From the NCBI GenBank assembly GCA_030998225.1, contig JAPYXD010000522.1, positions 4,650,001 through 4,714,000 on the forward strand: a stretch of DNA of 64,000 nt. The letters run 5' to 3'. Positions 35,378 to 46,474 of this stretch are shown here, one piece after another. The translations under genes and the position numbers were made by a program. The notes below the pieces were generated by a model. The model saw only the letters and a list, made by a program, of their open reading frames with translations, was not told the origin of the DNA and searched no databases. Every line of letters begins with the position of its first letter. The first letter of the stretch is position 1. Origin of the DNA: Diplolepis rosae. Taxonomy: Eukaryota > Arthropoda > Insecta > Hymenoptera > Diplolepididae.

Positions 35378-36599
35378 TTTCTTAATATTATATGGAGCTC
35401 AACTGAATTTTCAAAAAATGTATCTTAAAAACTACCAAACTGTGACAGAACTTTTATAAAATTATCATAAAATTGCGTCACTGTAACTGAGTTTCAGTTG
35501 CATGTGGATGAATTTTCAGCTGCATGTAAGTGCATTGAACTTCAGTTACCAAAACGTAGAATTATTTCTATTACAAGTATCAGTATTTCCAGGGAAAGAT
35601 ATACAGAATGTTCAACACTTTGGAACTGAAGTTTTAAAAAAAAACAATTAATAACAACATCGTATAGAATTTTTACATACTATCACCATGTAATTAGGAA
35701 TGTAGATTTTCAACCTTAATTTCTTATTTCTTATTTTTTTTAAATAAAATATTTTCCACTTAATTTTTTAATTGATATAGTTGATTCACGTACTATAAAA
35801 TTTTTTAAAAACTATTTTATTCGAAATAAATATTTTATATTTGTATTTTTTATAAGAGAAATCGTGAAATTTAATTTCGTATGCAATTTAGATGTAATTT
35901 TGGTTTTTTTGAATACTGAAACCTTTTATTCACATTTTTATAATGAAATTCATATGTGAATAATATTACGTATTAGTTTTCTGAGTATTTTATTTGAATG
36001 AAATTTTCTTCAATGTTGCCTTATACCAGAGAAGAAACTCTACTGTATAATTTCGATTGTATAATTAGATATAATTGATGTATTACTTAATTATATTAAT
36101 ATTTTATTTTTCAAACTCCAATATCACATTTTATTATTCCTCAATATATAATATTCTCTACATAATTTTGTAATTGAATTATTTGATTTGCATAGCTAAC
36201 AAATATAGAAATTGATTATCGTTTTGAAACTTTGAAAATTTATTGAGTTTAAATTTCAATAGAAAATCATTCTTTAAGTCTTTAAATTATCCTAAAATTC
36301 AAAATAAAATGTTTAGATATCCATTCAAAGTGAATGTTTTCAAAAATATCCAGGAAAGAAGGGTAATATCTTAAATGATATATTTGTAGATTTTAAATTT
36401 GTCGTCTGCTTCGCGTCACTTTGACACGAAGTCGACAGAAACATAATTTTCGATCTTGGCTCAACAGACGAAAGCGTGAAATCGAAGCGAGGAGGTGGGG
36501 ACACACCGACACGGCGCGCTTGATTTTGTGTGCTCCCACATGGGAGCGTGGTGGGGGCCGCCAGCTCCCACGATCTGGGATCACTGCTTGGAGAGAGAC

Positions 36600-37050
36600 T
36601 TGACTTGTTTACCGGGCCTTGAGACGAGCAGACGTACGTCCCTCGTCATCATCTTTCATCTGACTCAATTTTTTCCTTTTATAATAGTGTAGACCTTTTT
36701 AACCTTTAATAAAATCAAGCAGTGAAGTGAACTATAAGTGAGTATTTCATTCGTGTTAGAGTGTGTGATAGTGTATCCCGTGACTTTTAACCTGTGTTCC
36801 TTCCTAAGGTGTCCCGAACTCGAAAGCATCGGTTCAGCAGCGAACGCACGCTGACTCGGACCGGCAGGAGAGTTCGACGGCACTCCCTACCTCCCTCACT
36901 TCCTCCTTACGTTCGAACGCGGCGGTTCCGCGGTGGGTCACCACCGAACGGACCAGCGTAAGAGCCAGGGACAGTGAAGCCCCAACTCCCCCCCCCCACA
37001 TTTAAGCGGACCTTGTTTCTCTGGCCTAACAAAAATGTTTCTCCTCAGGC
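36600..37050 (+). promoter_or_regulatory. LTR- or 5' leader-like sequence
   Basis: Contains a TTTTATAATAG TATA-like motif (near 36676), AATAAAATC near 36708, and a pyrimidine tract TTTCTCCTCAG just before the ATG at 37052, resembling a splice acceptor. Suggests the leader of a retroelement or of a transcription unit; unproven. Confidence 0.3.
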
Positions 37051-37051
37051 T

Positions 37052-37815
37052 ATGGGAAGAAAGAGGCCGAATAATCGTCGTCGTCGCGCACACGCCGCGA
37101 GACTAGAAGCGGCCGCCAGGCTCGGAGCCCAAAATATCAACCCGGGATACCTAACGACGTGCGAGCATCCAACCGCAGACCCCCCACCGACGCCGACTGG
37201 GGATCATTCTCCGACATAGGACACGGATGTGCTAGAGGTTCCCCTCGAGTTCTCCCCGATCCTCACGCCAGGGAGACGTGTCTCCTACGGACGTGCAGCC
37301 AAGCCGTCCCCAGCACCGCTAAACGTCGTCCCCGAATCCCCGGCGACACTACCCCGGGGATTACTCCGGGTACATCGTCCGCGCCGTGACCCCGCGTAGT
37401 ACGACCACGTGCTAGAGACGCCGCGCTCACGCCGCCCGCAAACTCGCTCCTGGGATTCCCCGCGACTCCGACTGAAGCGTCTACGCCACACCCACGCGCG
37501 GGCACCTACATCCAAGCGGTGCCTAGCCAAGGACCCACGGTTTCACCTGTTTCCGGAGGTTCGGCCAGCAGGGCTACGCCACCTCGCCCATCACGAACCA
37601 ATAGACCGTCCCGTACGCTTCCTGGTGCGTCTTCACGAGGAGCGTCGGTTCATCATCGGGTACTTCCTCGACTCGCACCCCTCCGACCAGCGCGATTGCG
37701 ATTCACCTGGAAGCCCTCAGACGCCGCTCCAGAGTCACAAATTCTGAGGGGCCAACGGGCTCTCCCCTCTCCCCCACTGAGTCTACTTCTAAGAGGACAG
37801 AACGTAGCAAAATAA
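37052..37815 (+). pseudogene. GC-rich, proline- and arginine-rich coding-like tract
   Basis: ATG at 37052 follows the acceptor-like CTCCTCAG and starts with GRKRPNNRRRR, then stops at 37219. Proline-rich frames continue in other phases to 37815, so either frameshifts broke one gene or this is GC-rich non-coding DNA. Basic N-terminus plus proline-rich body resembles a retroelement gag. No zinc knuckle or other domain. Confidence 0.3.
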
Positions 37816-39078
37816 TAAAGAATATGTAGAATTTGATTATATTCTGTTAAAAATAATTCTATATTATACTCAATGTCATCTAAATATGGAACTAAATTAA
37901 AAGTTATATAACGATATTAAACAATATTGGAGTACATTGTTAAAAATGTTTGTGATATTACAATACATTACAGTACAAATTGTAATGTAAAATTACAATC
38001 AGAGTATTGTACAGTGAAAATACAATAATTTTAATGTAATTTTAAGTGAAATTCAAAATTAGATCACGCGTATTATGAAGTTGAAAGTTGTGTCACGCTG
38101 CCGCGGAGTGTCACTACCGTCGGCCATCCTGGGATATCAGTGTGTTTCGCTTATGGTTTCTTGCTAAGAAGGAACCGTTAAAAATCTTTGACTGAGATTT
38201 GAGAGCAACGTGCAAGGTAAGTTTAATTTACTTAATCCTTTATTACCCAAGAGAAATCCAGACTAGATAGCACCAAACTAACTATTGGATCACTGTCCAA
38301 ATGAAAAAAAATTTACCCGTGTTGTTTTAATTTGCGATTCCAATTGTTTATGCGAAATTATTTAAACAAAATAACAAAAATTATGCAATCACAAAAAATT
38401 AATAATGCCAATCGATTCTACGGGAAAAAACAAGTCGAAAACTTTTATACCATTTTTTTGTTAGATCCTATTTTGTTAGTGTATTATCGTTAGAAAATAA
38501 AATACTCAGGTTTATCCGGAAATCAAGATTTTATTCGAACCGATTGCACAATGTGACGCTGCAATTTTACTATCTCCAGGCAACTCACCCTTCGGTATCG
38601 CGTGTGCTCTTAGTTCGAAGTAAACGAATCAACTATGCGGGCGCCAGACCTTTCTTGGGTCATTCATGAACCGATCACAAAGGAATCTTTATAAGAAAAA
38701 CCCTATAAATCAACAGCAACCACGTTATCTTGTCCCCTGGGCACAACGCAACGCGGAGCCACAAGATTAGGTCACACTAAACATCAAAAAAGAAACCCAG
38801 TAATTTTCTAAAAGATTAGTTCGAGTAATACTCGCGGAGAACACACGCAATACCGGTACATACACCAGACAGGCTTAGCTCAGCCCCCCCTCTCTCTTTC
38901 TCACTGGGGTCACAGGTAGAGCGCGGGGTTCGTAGGTGTCCTGAAAAATCAATCTGCAGCGGGAAAAATCCAATCAAAGCAACAGCACAGTTCAATGAAG
39001 AATAAAAGGACGTTTATTTAAATAAATAATGTTCATACAATCTATTACCTAACCTAAGATTGTAGCCATTTATACAGG
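37816..39078. other. Intergenic DNA with one exon-like donor
   Basis: 37830-38060 is AT-rich with short ACAATACATT palindromes like those at 48811. At 38060-38220 a less AT-rich segment ends in GCAAGGTAAGTTT, a good 5' splice site, but there is no open frame I trust. Nothing else seen. Confidence 0.35.
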
Positions 39079-39365
39079 GACATAGCACGCGACGCCGACT
39101 AACCCTCTACAACATACGTAATAACACCATAACCTAATTGACCTACGCTAATCTTACAGTCTAGCCCTATCCGTACAAATTAGACACGGCCGCCAAGTCA
39201 CGTGACCGCCTACAGGTGGACACGACACGCGACGCCAACTAATCCTCTACAATGTTCTTGATATTAACTTAACACAACTAACCTACGTTACTCCTACAGT
39301 CTTGCCCTATCTGCACAAATTAGACACGGCCGATAAGTCACGTGACCGTCTGCACTTATTCTAAG
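39079..39365 (+). repeat. Tandem duplication, about 140-bp unit
   Basis: Two units share CACGCGACGCC, TCTACAA, TACAGTCT.GCCCTATC and AGTCACGTGACCG. A further looser pair with CTCGGGC.AC.CTACG begins near 39431 and 39601. Confidence 0.7.
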
Positions 39366-40530
39366 TGGGTCGCTAAATTAAGGCAATCTACCCGCGAACC
39401 CTAACAATCATATTTTAATGTAAACAACCGGTCTCGGGCTACGCTACGACGCCAAATATGTCCCCTGAGACTTACGACCCGAAAACACCACGCTAAACTA
39501 TGCTATCTCCCATCACAGAAATCCTAATACACTAATAAGAAAAACTATTTACAATTTATTTTCATCCACTATTTACTACAATTTATTATATATAACTGGC
39601 CTCGGGCCACACTACGCCGTCAATAAATATTGGGATACACACAACCGTAACATACCACGCCACGCTAATTCATCGCCCGTTACAAAATTTCTCCCCACTC
39701 CTTGCTACCGAACTAACCGGCCACGCGACTAGTTTTGTAACTCTAACAAGAAAATTTATTCACAATTTATAACATGTATTTATATATATTCAGTTGTCTA
39801 AATCAATTCACACGGTTTTTTTTTAAAGTAAAATAAAGTGTGGTACGATCGAGGAGATTTTATTAATGACACGTGGCTCAGCTTGTAGCGGCCATTACGC
39901 AGGACTCAACACCCCGAGCGAACCAACTTTTCACAAGAAACTCTTACCTCTACTCAATTATCCTTCGTCCACTCTTACATAGAATCTTCCTTACATTCGA
40001 CAACTTATTATGAGTAAATTTAGCGGTATTGGATCGTCCTGTTTTATTTTTCAACTTTAAATCCTTTCTGCTCTTTCTCTTTCCTTTACAAAAATAGTAC
40101 CTGTTATTGCTCCACTCAACACTACTCTTCTTGCGTCTCGGGAAGAAGTGACCGTCGTCGTAGTAGACTATCCTCTCTCTCTCCAAAATTGGACCATACC
40201 TCGTCTCCATCAGCAGGACTTGTTCACGCCGCAACCTTATGCCGCATCTTCATGGTTAATGTGGGTGCGTTGTAGTTGACGTTCCGTTGTAGCTTCTCTC
40301 GTCTTCTCCCATTGGTCGGCTGGACCGCCATGCTAATTATTGCTCTTATTCTCATCCCTGATTGGCTGGGAATCTCAAACAGTACTACCAGTCTTGGTTC
40401 TGCGCTCCAACGCAGCACTGGATGGTGTCCTCTCATTCTAACCATGGTTCTGTCTCTTTTCAACCAATGGTAAAACTAACGCGCCTGTCTATAAATTATC
40501 AGGACACGTCCAATTGACATCCAGGGTTGA
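39366..40530. other. Moderately GC-rich intergenic DNA
   Basis: Possible degenerate duplication at 39431-39760. No convincing gene; short frames lack known motifs. Confidence 0.35.
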
Positions 40531-40808
40531 ATATTCGATCTGGGTCTCACCCGGAACTTGCCAACGGTCTCGGCCAGGGTTAGGCAGTACTCTTTCGTCC
40601 TCATCCGGAACACGCCTAGAGTCTCGAACGTTGAAGTACGTATTCACCCTTGTTCTTGCTGGTTACGCGCAGGGATGGATAGTCAGTCCTGGTCTCACCC
40701 GGAACTTGCCTAGGGTCTTGATCAGGGTTGGGCAGCAACACTACGTCCTTATCCGGTACATGACCACGCAGGTGGCGTTGTGAGTCGTAGAAATTCTACG
40801 ACGTCACA
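40531..40808 (+). repeat. Tandem repeat ending in an LTR-like terminus
   Basis: GGTCTCACCCGGAACTTGCC occurs near 40543 and 40701, each followed by a CAGGGTT.GGCAG block, giving a period of about 158. It ends at 40808 with CTACGACGTCACAACA, a possible LTR boundary. Confidence 0.6.
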
Positions 40809-40817
40809 ACAAGTCAT

Positions 40818-41245
40818 TTACGCATGATTTTTTCTTTGTTCTTTGCAGAGAGAGATTTTACATAGTGAACAATAACTTTCAGTGTATACAGAGCAGTTTT
40901 CAGCTTCACATTTGTGGCGTTTACCAATAATTATTTTGTGTTCGTCGTTCACACCAGCTGAAGTAGCAGACCTGTTCTTTCGTTCAGGTCGATCTGTATT
41001 TTCGCATTTCTTTATATAATATTCACAAACTTCTCGTACAATATCCTTTGTACCCTTTCTCTCATCTGGATAAAGGTTGTCATAAATAACAGTAGCGTTG
41101 GATAAAGCAGCTTGAATGAGTCTCAGGAAAAGACATCATGTCCATTTTTACTGCAAATGGTCGGCATGAGTGCGTTGCAATGTTGATCATGGAGATCGAC
41201 TCCGCCCATGTATGTGTTGTACTTAGAAAATGCTTAAGGGAAGAG
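40818..41245 (-). pseudogene. piggyBac-like transposase, C-terminal remnant
   Basis: The minus strand reads YNTYMGGVDLHDQ (near 41215-41178), the conserved piggyBac block with a catalytic Asp. After a frame slip near 41110-41150 it continues as SNATVIYDNLYPDERKG, and ends with a Cys-rich tail (HKCEAENC, YCSLCKISLC) and stop at 40818. The tail matches the C-terminal zinc-binding domain of piggyBac proteins. The N-terminal two thirds are missing. Confidence 0.8.
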
Positions 41246-41302
41246 AATTTTGTGTTTATATTTTTCATGCCATCTTTCAATCTCAACTTTCGGCTCGTCT
41301 CC

Positions 41303-41431
41303 GTTTCGGAGTGCTTGATTAGCATGAGTCCCCTTGCCACTCATGTTTCGGGGTGCTTGATTAGCGTGAGTCCCCTTGCCTCTCACGATTCGGGGTGCTT
41401 GATTAGCATGAGTCCCCTTGGCTCTCACGCT
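41303..41431 (+). repeat. 42-bp tandem repeat, three units
   Basis: Unit contains GTGCTTGATTAGC and GAGTCCCCTTGCC. On the minus strand each unit reads a 14-residue peptide with GKGTHANQAP. The array starts one base past the stop codon of the DD41D remnant. A related motif, GTGAGTGCCCTCGCCTCTCAC, lies at about 42840. Confidence 0.85.
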
Positions 41432-42376
41432 TCAGTAAAGATGTTTGAACTGAAGACCTTGAGCTTCTTGACAAAAAGCTATACGATTGTAAAAATGAGT
41501 TACAGCATTACGAATCATCCCCCTATAAATTAAAGTAGCCTCTTGCAGAATCCGATTCTGCAATTCGTCTAAGCTTTGGGGTTGCGTTGATTATACTTTT
41601 CTCTTTAAATAACCCTAAAGAAAATAGTCGAGAGGCGTCAGATCAGGAAATCTAGCAGGCCACTCGATTTCACCCCTTATTCCAATCGACCTATGAGGGA
41701 ACTGAGTATCCAAATATGCTCGAACCTCCCTATCGTAATGAGCCGCTGCTCCGTCCTGCTGGAACCAAATATTTTGAAAATTATCGCCTGTAATCTCCCT
41801 TATTCTTGGTACAATTTGGTTTCTGAGAAGCTCTCCATATGCACGGGAATTGAGATTACCATCGATGAAGAAAGGGCCTATCAATGAAAATACTGTATTG
41901 TACAAGAAAATAGGATCTCTATCAATTCTGTCCATCATAATTTCACAAAATTCAAGCCGACGATCAGGATAGTCTTCATTGAGCTCTTGTACCAGATGAA
42001 CTTTGTAAGGATGGAAATGAATGATTTTTTAAATATTTCGCAAGGTCTCAGGAGCAACGTCACGCTCGTCACTAGCTCGACGTAAACTAAGGTGTGGGTT
42101 TTCAACAAATGCTTGGGCTATGTCCATCTGCATCTCCTCAGATCCTGCAGATTTTGGTCGACCAGTTCTCTGAAGGTCCTTGATAGATCCATGATTCATA
42201 AAGCGCCTTACAATTCTTTCAACTATTGATTTCGAGACAGGATTTAACCGTTCTCCATTACGAAAAGTGCGATTAAAAAGCAAACGAATTTGATCATAAG
42301 ATCGAACTCGATCTCCCCAACCACGCATCATTAATACAGATACCCTCTCTCGTTCTGAAAGTTTAGCTTGCGCCAT
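41432..42376 (-). pseudogene. DD41D Tc1/mariner transposase remnant
   Basis: ATG at 42374-42376. N-terminal helix-turn-helix with KSIVERIVRRF and GRPKS is followed, after a TAA at 42029-42031, by in-frame YKVHLVQELNEDYPDRR. The frame then jumps from NTVFS to GPFFIDG, deleting the block that should hold the first catalytic Asp. QQDGAAAHYD and PDLTPLDYF follow, with 41 residues between the two Asp, so DD41D. TAG after LDYFL (41614-41616) and a further TAA interrupt the C-terminal part, which reads on to 41432. Same family as 46582-47691 but clearly diverged. Confidence 0.85.
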
Positions 42377-42564
42377 AATAATCTTTTAGCGAAAGATAGT
42401 AAGTATGTACTTGCAATACGTAAATTTAGTTTCGATTCGTAATATTCGTATGGTGATAGAAAAACGGTATAGGAATTATGCCATCGCTTTAGGTATTGAC
42501 TTAGGTATCGGAAAACGGTATAGGACTTTTCGATATATCTCTTTGGGGAGGAACAGAACTCTCA

Positions 42565-42755
42565 CCAGAACTCCTGGAACTTTTAATGAAAAATTAATTT
42601 TCTTTCCAAAATTATGTTTAAAAAAAAGCTTGACTTTTTCCCTTTAAAATGAGCCATGGTAAAAAGTGGGTCGAAAGACATTGGTGGAGATATATAAAAA
42701 TTCTTGCGCGCGGTTTCTGCGTCGCAGTGCAGCTAGGCGCCACGATCACGACGTA
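42565..42755. repeat. Inverted repeat arm (partner 45085-45225)
   Basis: TTAAAATGAGCCATGGT and GGTGGAGATATATAA are mirrored near 45180 and 45155. The two arms enclose the unclassified transposase-like gene and mariner copy 2, so they may be ends of the element carrying that gene. Confidence 0.7.
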
Positions 42756-42889
42756 CCGTCCATTGGGAACTTATTTAATTGTACTTTGTATAATTTAAAA
42801 AAATAAAAATTAATTTGTAATTCGGGGTGATTTTTTAGTGTGAGTGCCCTCGCCTCTCACATCGAAAAGTAAGTCAAATAATTTGCTTA

Positions 42890-43800
42890 TTACAGTGTAT
42901 GTGCACTTCTCTTTCTTCTGTGCCTCACAGTTTTTTTCGGGAAAACATCACATTCTAATGATGATAAATATTTTCTCAACATAAGAGTTAATTCAGCAGA
43001 GGGAACGAAACAGTGATATTTTAGTGTACCAGGCACTGTGTTTGCTGATGCAAATCTACTCTTAAGTTCTTGAGCTGTGATGGCGTGATTTTCTTTGGGA
43101 CTAAAGAATACTAAAGTTTCAACTAAATTTTTCTTTGCCCATTGATACAAGACATCAGTAGTCAAAATCGGATCTTTAGATGACGCTTGTAGGCTAGCAC
43201 GCACTGCGAGTCTTTTTAAATTTCCCCCCATACCATTACAAGGGCCTTTTCCGTGTGCCGTTGCATGGAAATCCCGCTCGGCTGGAATACCAAAATCCAT
43301 TTAATGGTGGAGCAAATTGATGAAGTTATATTTATTTTTATAGTGCTGGGCGGCTCCATCTGTAAAATAAACCATTTTTCTGGGTTGAAAATTCTCTTAC
43401 AAATAGTGTGTAATAATTTTTTGAAATTCGTACACAGCAATTGTGTCATGAGCCAAACAGTCTGATAACATAGCAAGACTGCGATGCTTTAGAATGTTGT
43501 CCTCTTTATAATAAATTATCACTGTAAAAATGGTAGCTTGATCATTGTTTCAATCAAATGACTGAGCTGCATTCTGGACTACAAAGGCATAGTTTTGAGC
43601 GAAATCACAAAGGATAAGAAATTCTCCTTCTTTCAGTGTGACCCTAAGGTTTTTGAAGACATACGACTGTAGTTTGGCTGTAAAAGAGAGAGGTTTAAGC
43701 TTGAGCAAGCGTTCGCAAATCTGTTCAGCAAAATCTTCTGCGTCTGTCATTTCCGTGTACTTCTGTCAGTTTGTTGCCAAGTCTGGAATTCTACTCTGTT
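42890..43800 (-). pseudogene. Unclassified transposase-like gene with TDGAAQHYKN and HGKGPC motifs
   Basis: Minus strand from 43750: LCDFAQNYAFVVQNAAQSFD then a stop, NNDQATIFTVIIYYKE, SDCLAHDT, a TDGAAQHYKNKYNF block, then DFGIPAERDFHATAHGKGPC and NGMGGNLKRLAVRASLQ, ending at 42890. I recognise this motif set from uncharacterised arthropod repeat proteins, but I cannot place it in a named superfamily. The Asp residues in CDFAQN and TDGA look like DDE-type catalytic positions (inference). Stops and frame slips near 43553, 43300 and 43750 break it. The upstream frame (DQC...RVEFQTW) is split by mariner copy 2 and continues at 44936-44985. Confidence 0.65.
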
Positions 43801-43804
43801 AATA

Positions 43805-44935
43805 CCAGGGGTGCTAGTTGAAATTTGCCGGTTTTACTCATAGATGTCGCTAGAGATATTCGTTGCTTTTGTTATTTCATCAAAAGAAAAAAGCAGTTGA
43901 AGCTCATCGATTGCTGGTAGAAACTTATGGTGAACATGCTCCAGTGATTAGAGCATGTGAGACATGGTTTCGTCAATTTAAAAGTGGAGATTTCGATTTA
44001 ACAGACAATGAACATCCTGGTGCAGCGAAAAAGTTCGAAGACGAGGAATTGCAGGCGTTATTGGATGAAGACCCATCCCAATCGCAACAACATTTGGCAC
44101 AAACACTAAATGTGACCCGAGGAACAATTTGCCAACGTCTAAAAGCCATGGCAAAAATCCAAAAGTATGGAAAATAGATACCACACTAACTGAACGATAG
44201 ACAAATGGAAAATCGAAAAACCATTTGTGAAATGCGGCTTCAACGGTTCGAAAGGAAATCTTTTCTGCATCGAATTGTTACGGGGGACGAAAAGTGGATT
44301 TATTTCGAGAACCCGAAGCGGAAAAAATCATGGCTTTCACCTGGTGAGGTCGGCCCATCGACTCCAAGGCCAAATCGCTTTGGCCGTAAGACAATGCTCT
44401 GTGTTTGGTGGGACCAGTGTGGTGTGGTGTACATCGAGTTATTAAAAGCTGGTGAGACGGTGAATACGGATCGCTACCGACAACAAATTATAAATTTGAA
44501 TCATGCGTTGATCGAAATACGGCCGAAATGGGCCCGAAGACATGGCAAAGTTATCCTACAACATGACAACGCACCGTCTCATACCGCTAAAGTGGTGAAG
44601 AACACATTAAAAGCATTGAATTGGGAAATATTATCGAACCCGCCGTACTCTGCAGACCTCGCCCCGTCCGACTATCACCTTTTCGCATCGATGGGACACT
44701 CACTCGCAGAGCAGCGATTTGCCAATTGTGAAGAAGTCGAAAAATGGCTCGTCGAATGTTTTGCCTTGAAAGAGAAAAAGTTTTTTTCGAATGGTATCCA
44801 TGATTTGCCTGAAAGATGGGCAAAATGTGTAGAATCCAATGGTCAATACTTTGAATAAAATTTTTTTGAGATTCCCTTGAGAATTAAGTGTTTTATTTAT
44901 TGAAAAACCCGGCAAACTTCAGCTAACACCCCTGG
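43805..44935 (+). mobile_element. Mariner (DD34D type), copy 2
   Basis: TA-flanked (43803-43804, 44936-44937) with the same termini as copy 1. The region upstream of the coding start, and the start codon, are deleted. 1131 bp. Confidence 0.92.
43869..44858 (+). pseudogene. Mariner transposase, copy 2, near complete
   Basis: Reads in one frame from the N-terminal helix-turn-helix through TRGTICQRLKAM, the linker, VTGDEKWIYFENP, QHDNAPSHTA and YSADLAPSDYHLF to the end at 44856-44858. The second and third catalytic Asp are 34 residues apart (DD34D). Two in-frame stops (TAG 44175-44177, TAA 44187-44189) sit in the WVPHQLN motif region, and the start is missing, so it cannot make transposase. Confidence 0.9.
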
Positions 44936-45084
44936 TACACTGGTCTGCGAGAACTGATGTTATAAAGTCCAATAAATAATAAAAATGATTATCCGTGAAA
45001 TAATTTATAACGATAATAATTATTTGGTTAAAAGATGCAGTTTGTAGTCGATTATTTGTAGTCGACTAGAAACCGTACATTCTG

Positions 45085-45225
45085 AATTTTAAGCATGGGT
45101 GCTCGCGAGGCAGAAGCCGCGCGCAAGAAGTGTTATATATCTCCACCAATTTTTTTCGCCCCACTTTCGACCATGGCTCATTTTAAAAGGAAAAAATCAA
45201 GCTTTTTTTAAAACATAATTTTGTA
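45085..45225. repeat. Inverted repeat arm (partner 42565-42755)
   Basis: Complement of the left arm, including ACCATGGCTCATTTTAAAA. Confidence 0.7.
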
Positions 45226-45472
45226 AAAAAATTAACGACCACACGTGCAGAAAAACTCAAAAATATGTTTCAAATTAAAAAATGAAGCTCAAATAATTTT
45301 TTCAATCTGAAACCATTGCCTTCAGCGTAAAGCTGATGAAAAAACGTTTCTAAGACCTTCATGAAAAAATTAATTTGGATAACTTTTATAGAAATTAAGG
45401 TTAATTAGCGCAATTATTTTAAATATTTGCTTTTTCTTACTCGGAAAATTCCAATTTAAATCTTCATTTAGG

Positions 45473-45616
45473 GTAGTTCATCCACGAAATTAGACCTCAG
45501 GTAAAAATAGATAATTCTGCTTCCAAGAATAGCAATATCATTATCAAAGGGCTGTTTTGAAAGAGAAAAGATTATTTTCCATAGGAAAAATTTGAAACAA
45601 AAACACATAATGTCAT
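45473..45616. repeat. Foldback MITE, family 1, copy 3 (one arm)
   Basis: Opens with CACGAAATTAGACCTCAGG and runs to ATGTCATTAA, where a TTAA element is inserted. The sequence expected next in copy 1 (TAATAAATTTTAT) resumes at 48391, the far side of that insertion. Confidence 0.8.
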
Positions 45617-46239
45617 TAAGGGGGGCGCCCTATCCAGCACGTCAAAAAGTGGTCATTTTGTGGGATTTTTTTCACTCGGAAAATAAAAACACACACGAAT
45701 AATTTTTTGCATATATTTAAAGACATGTTTGAACTACAAAAAAGCATTTTTTCAAGAACTAAAATAAAAAAATGGCGGACTTATTGATGATCGCGTGTGG
45801 CGTGTCGCGGCGGACGGATTTTTCGCGGTACATCGTGGAGCCCAAAGTTTTCATCTGAAACATGCAACCCAAGTTTTTTATTATTCAGCAGGCTTCCCCC
45901 GAGTGCATGAATGTCAGCAACTCCGAAAAATTTGATTTAAAAATATTGAAATCACGTCTTGAAAACAAAGTGCTTTTTTTCGTCATTTTTGGCTGCTAAA
46001 TGTGGCTAAAAAGTGCATAAAAAATTTTTTCTTCATAATTTCAGACATTCATGCACTTGCTTATTTAATAATTTACAAAAAACTTTTTAGAAATCGAAAA
46101 TCGGTTTAGTAGTTTTTTCACAATCGTGTACCGCAATTTGGACAACATAGTTTTGAGAAAAATCGATTTAAAGTTTAAATAAGGGTTAGGTTATAGTATA
46201 TTACGTGCCTGGGCGCAAAATGAGGGTTATTGCGTGACG

Positions 46240-46375
46240 AGCGACAATGCTCACAGGAGATCGGAGCCAAGGCGTAGTCGAGGTGTAGCCGATGCATAGT
46301 CGAGACATAGCTGAGGCAAAGCCGAGGTGAAGCTGAGGCGCGATCAGTCCTGCGAGCATTGTCGCTAGTCTCGTA
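46240..46375. repeat. 11-bp minisatellite between inverted GAGCGACAATGCTC ends
   Basis: About seven units of CGAGGTGTAGC or TGAGGCAAAGC (46262-46340) are flanked by GAGCGACAATGCTC and its complement GAGCATTGTCGCT. The whole forms a hairpin with a repetitive loop. Confidence 0.8.
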
Positions 46376-46474
46376 ATTTCCCGAATTGTGTGCATTGGCA
46401 CGTATTCTATTTTATGTGACTCCGGTGCGTATACGAGTTTTTATGCGTACACTTGAATCTAATCTAGTATTGTA

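Larger units (their letters stand above)
30788..36586. mobile_element. Giant hAT-like inverted-repeat element
   Basis: Both ends carry CAGTGATCCCAGATCGTGGG (left) and its complement (right). Flanking 8-mers CTTGCAGA (30780-30787) and CTTGGAGA (36587-36594) match at 7 of 8, as expected for a hAT target duplication. Arms pair along 30788-31229/36143-36586, 32408-32885/35672-36143, 33055-33230/35195-35345 and 33230-33440/34020-34324. Three later insertions interrupt it: 31226-32407, 33656-33850 and 34325-35203. No transposase is present. Nearly 3.6 kb remains without the insertions. Confidence 0.85.
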
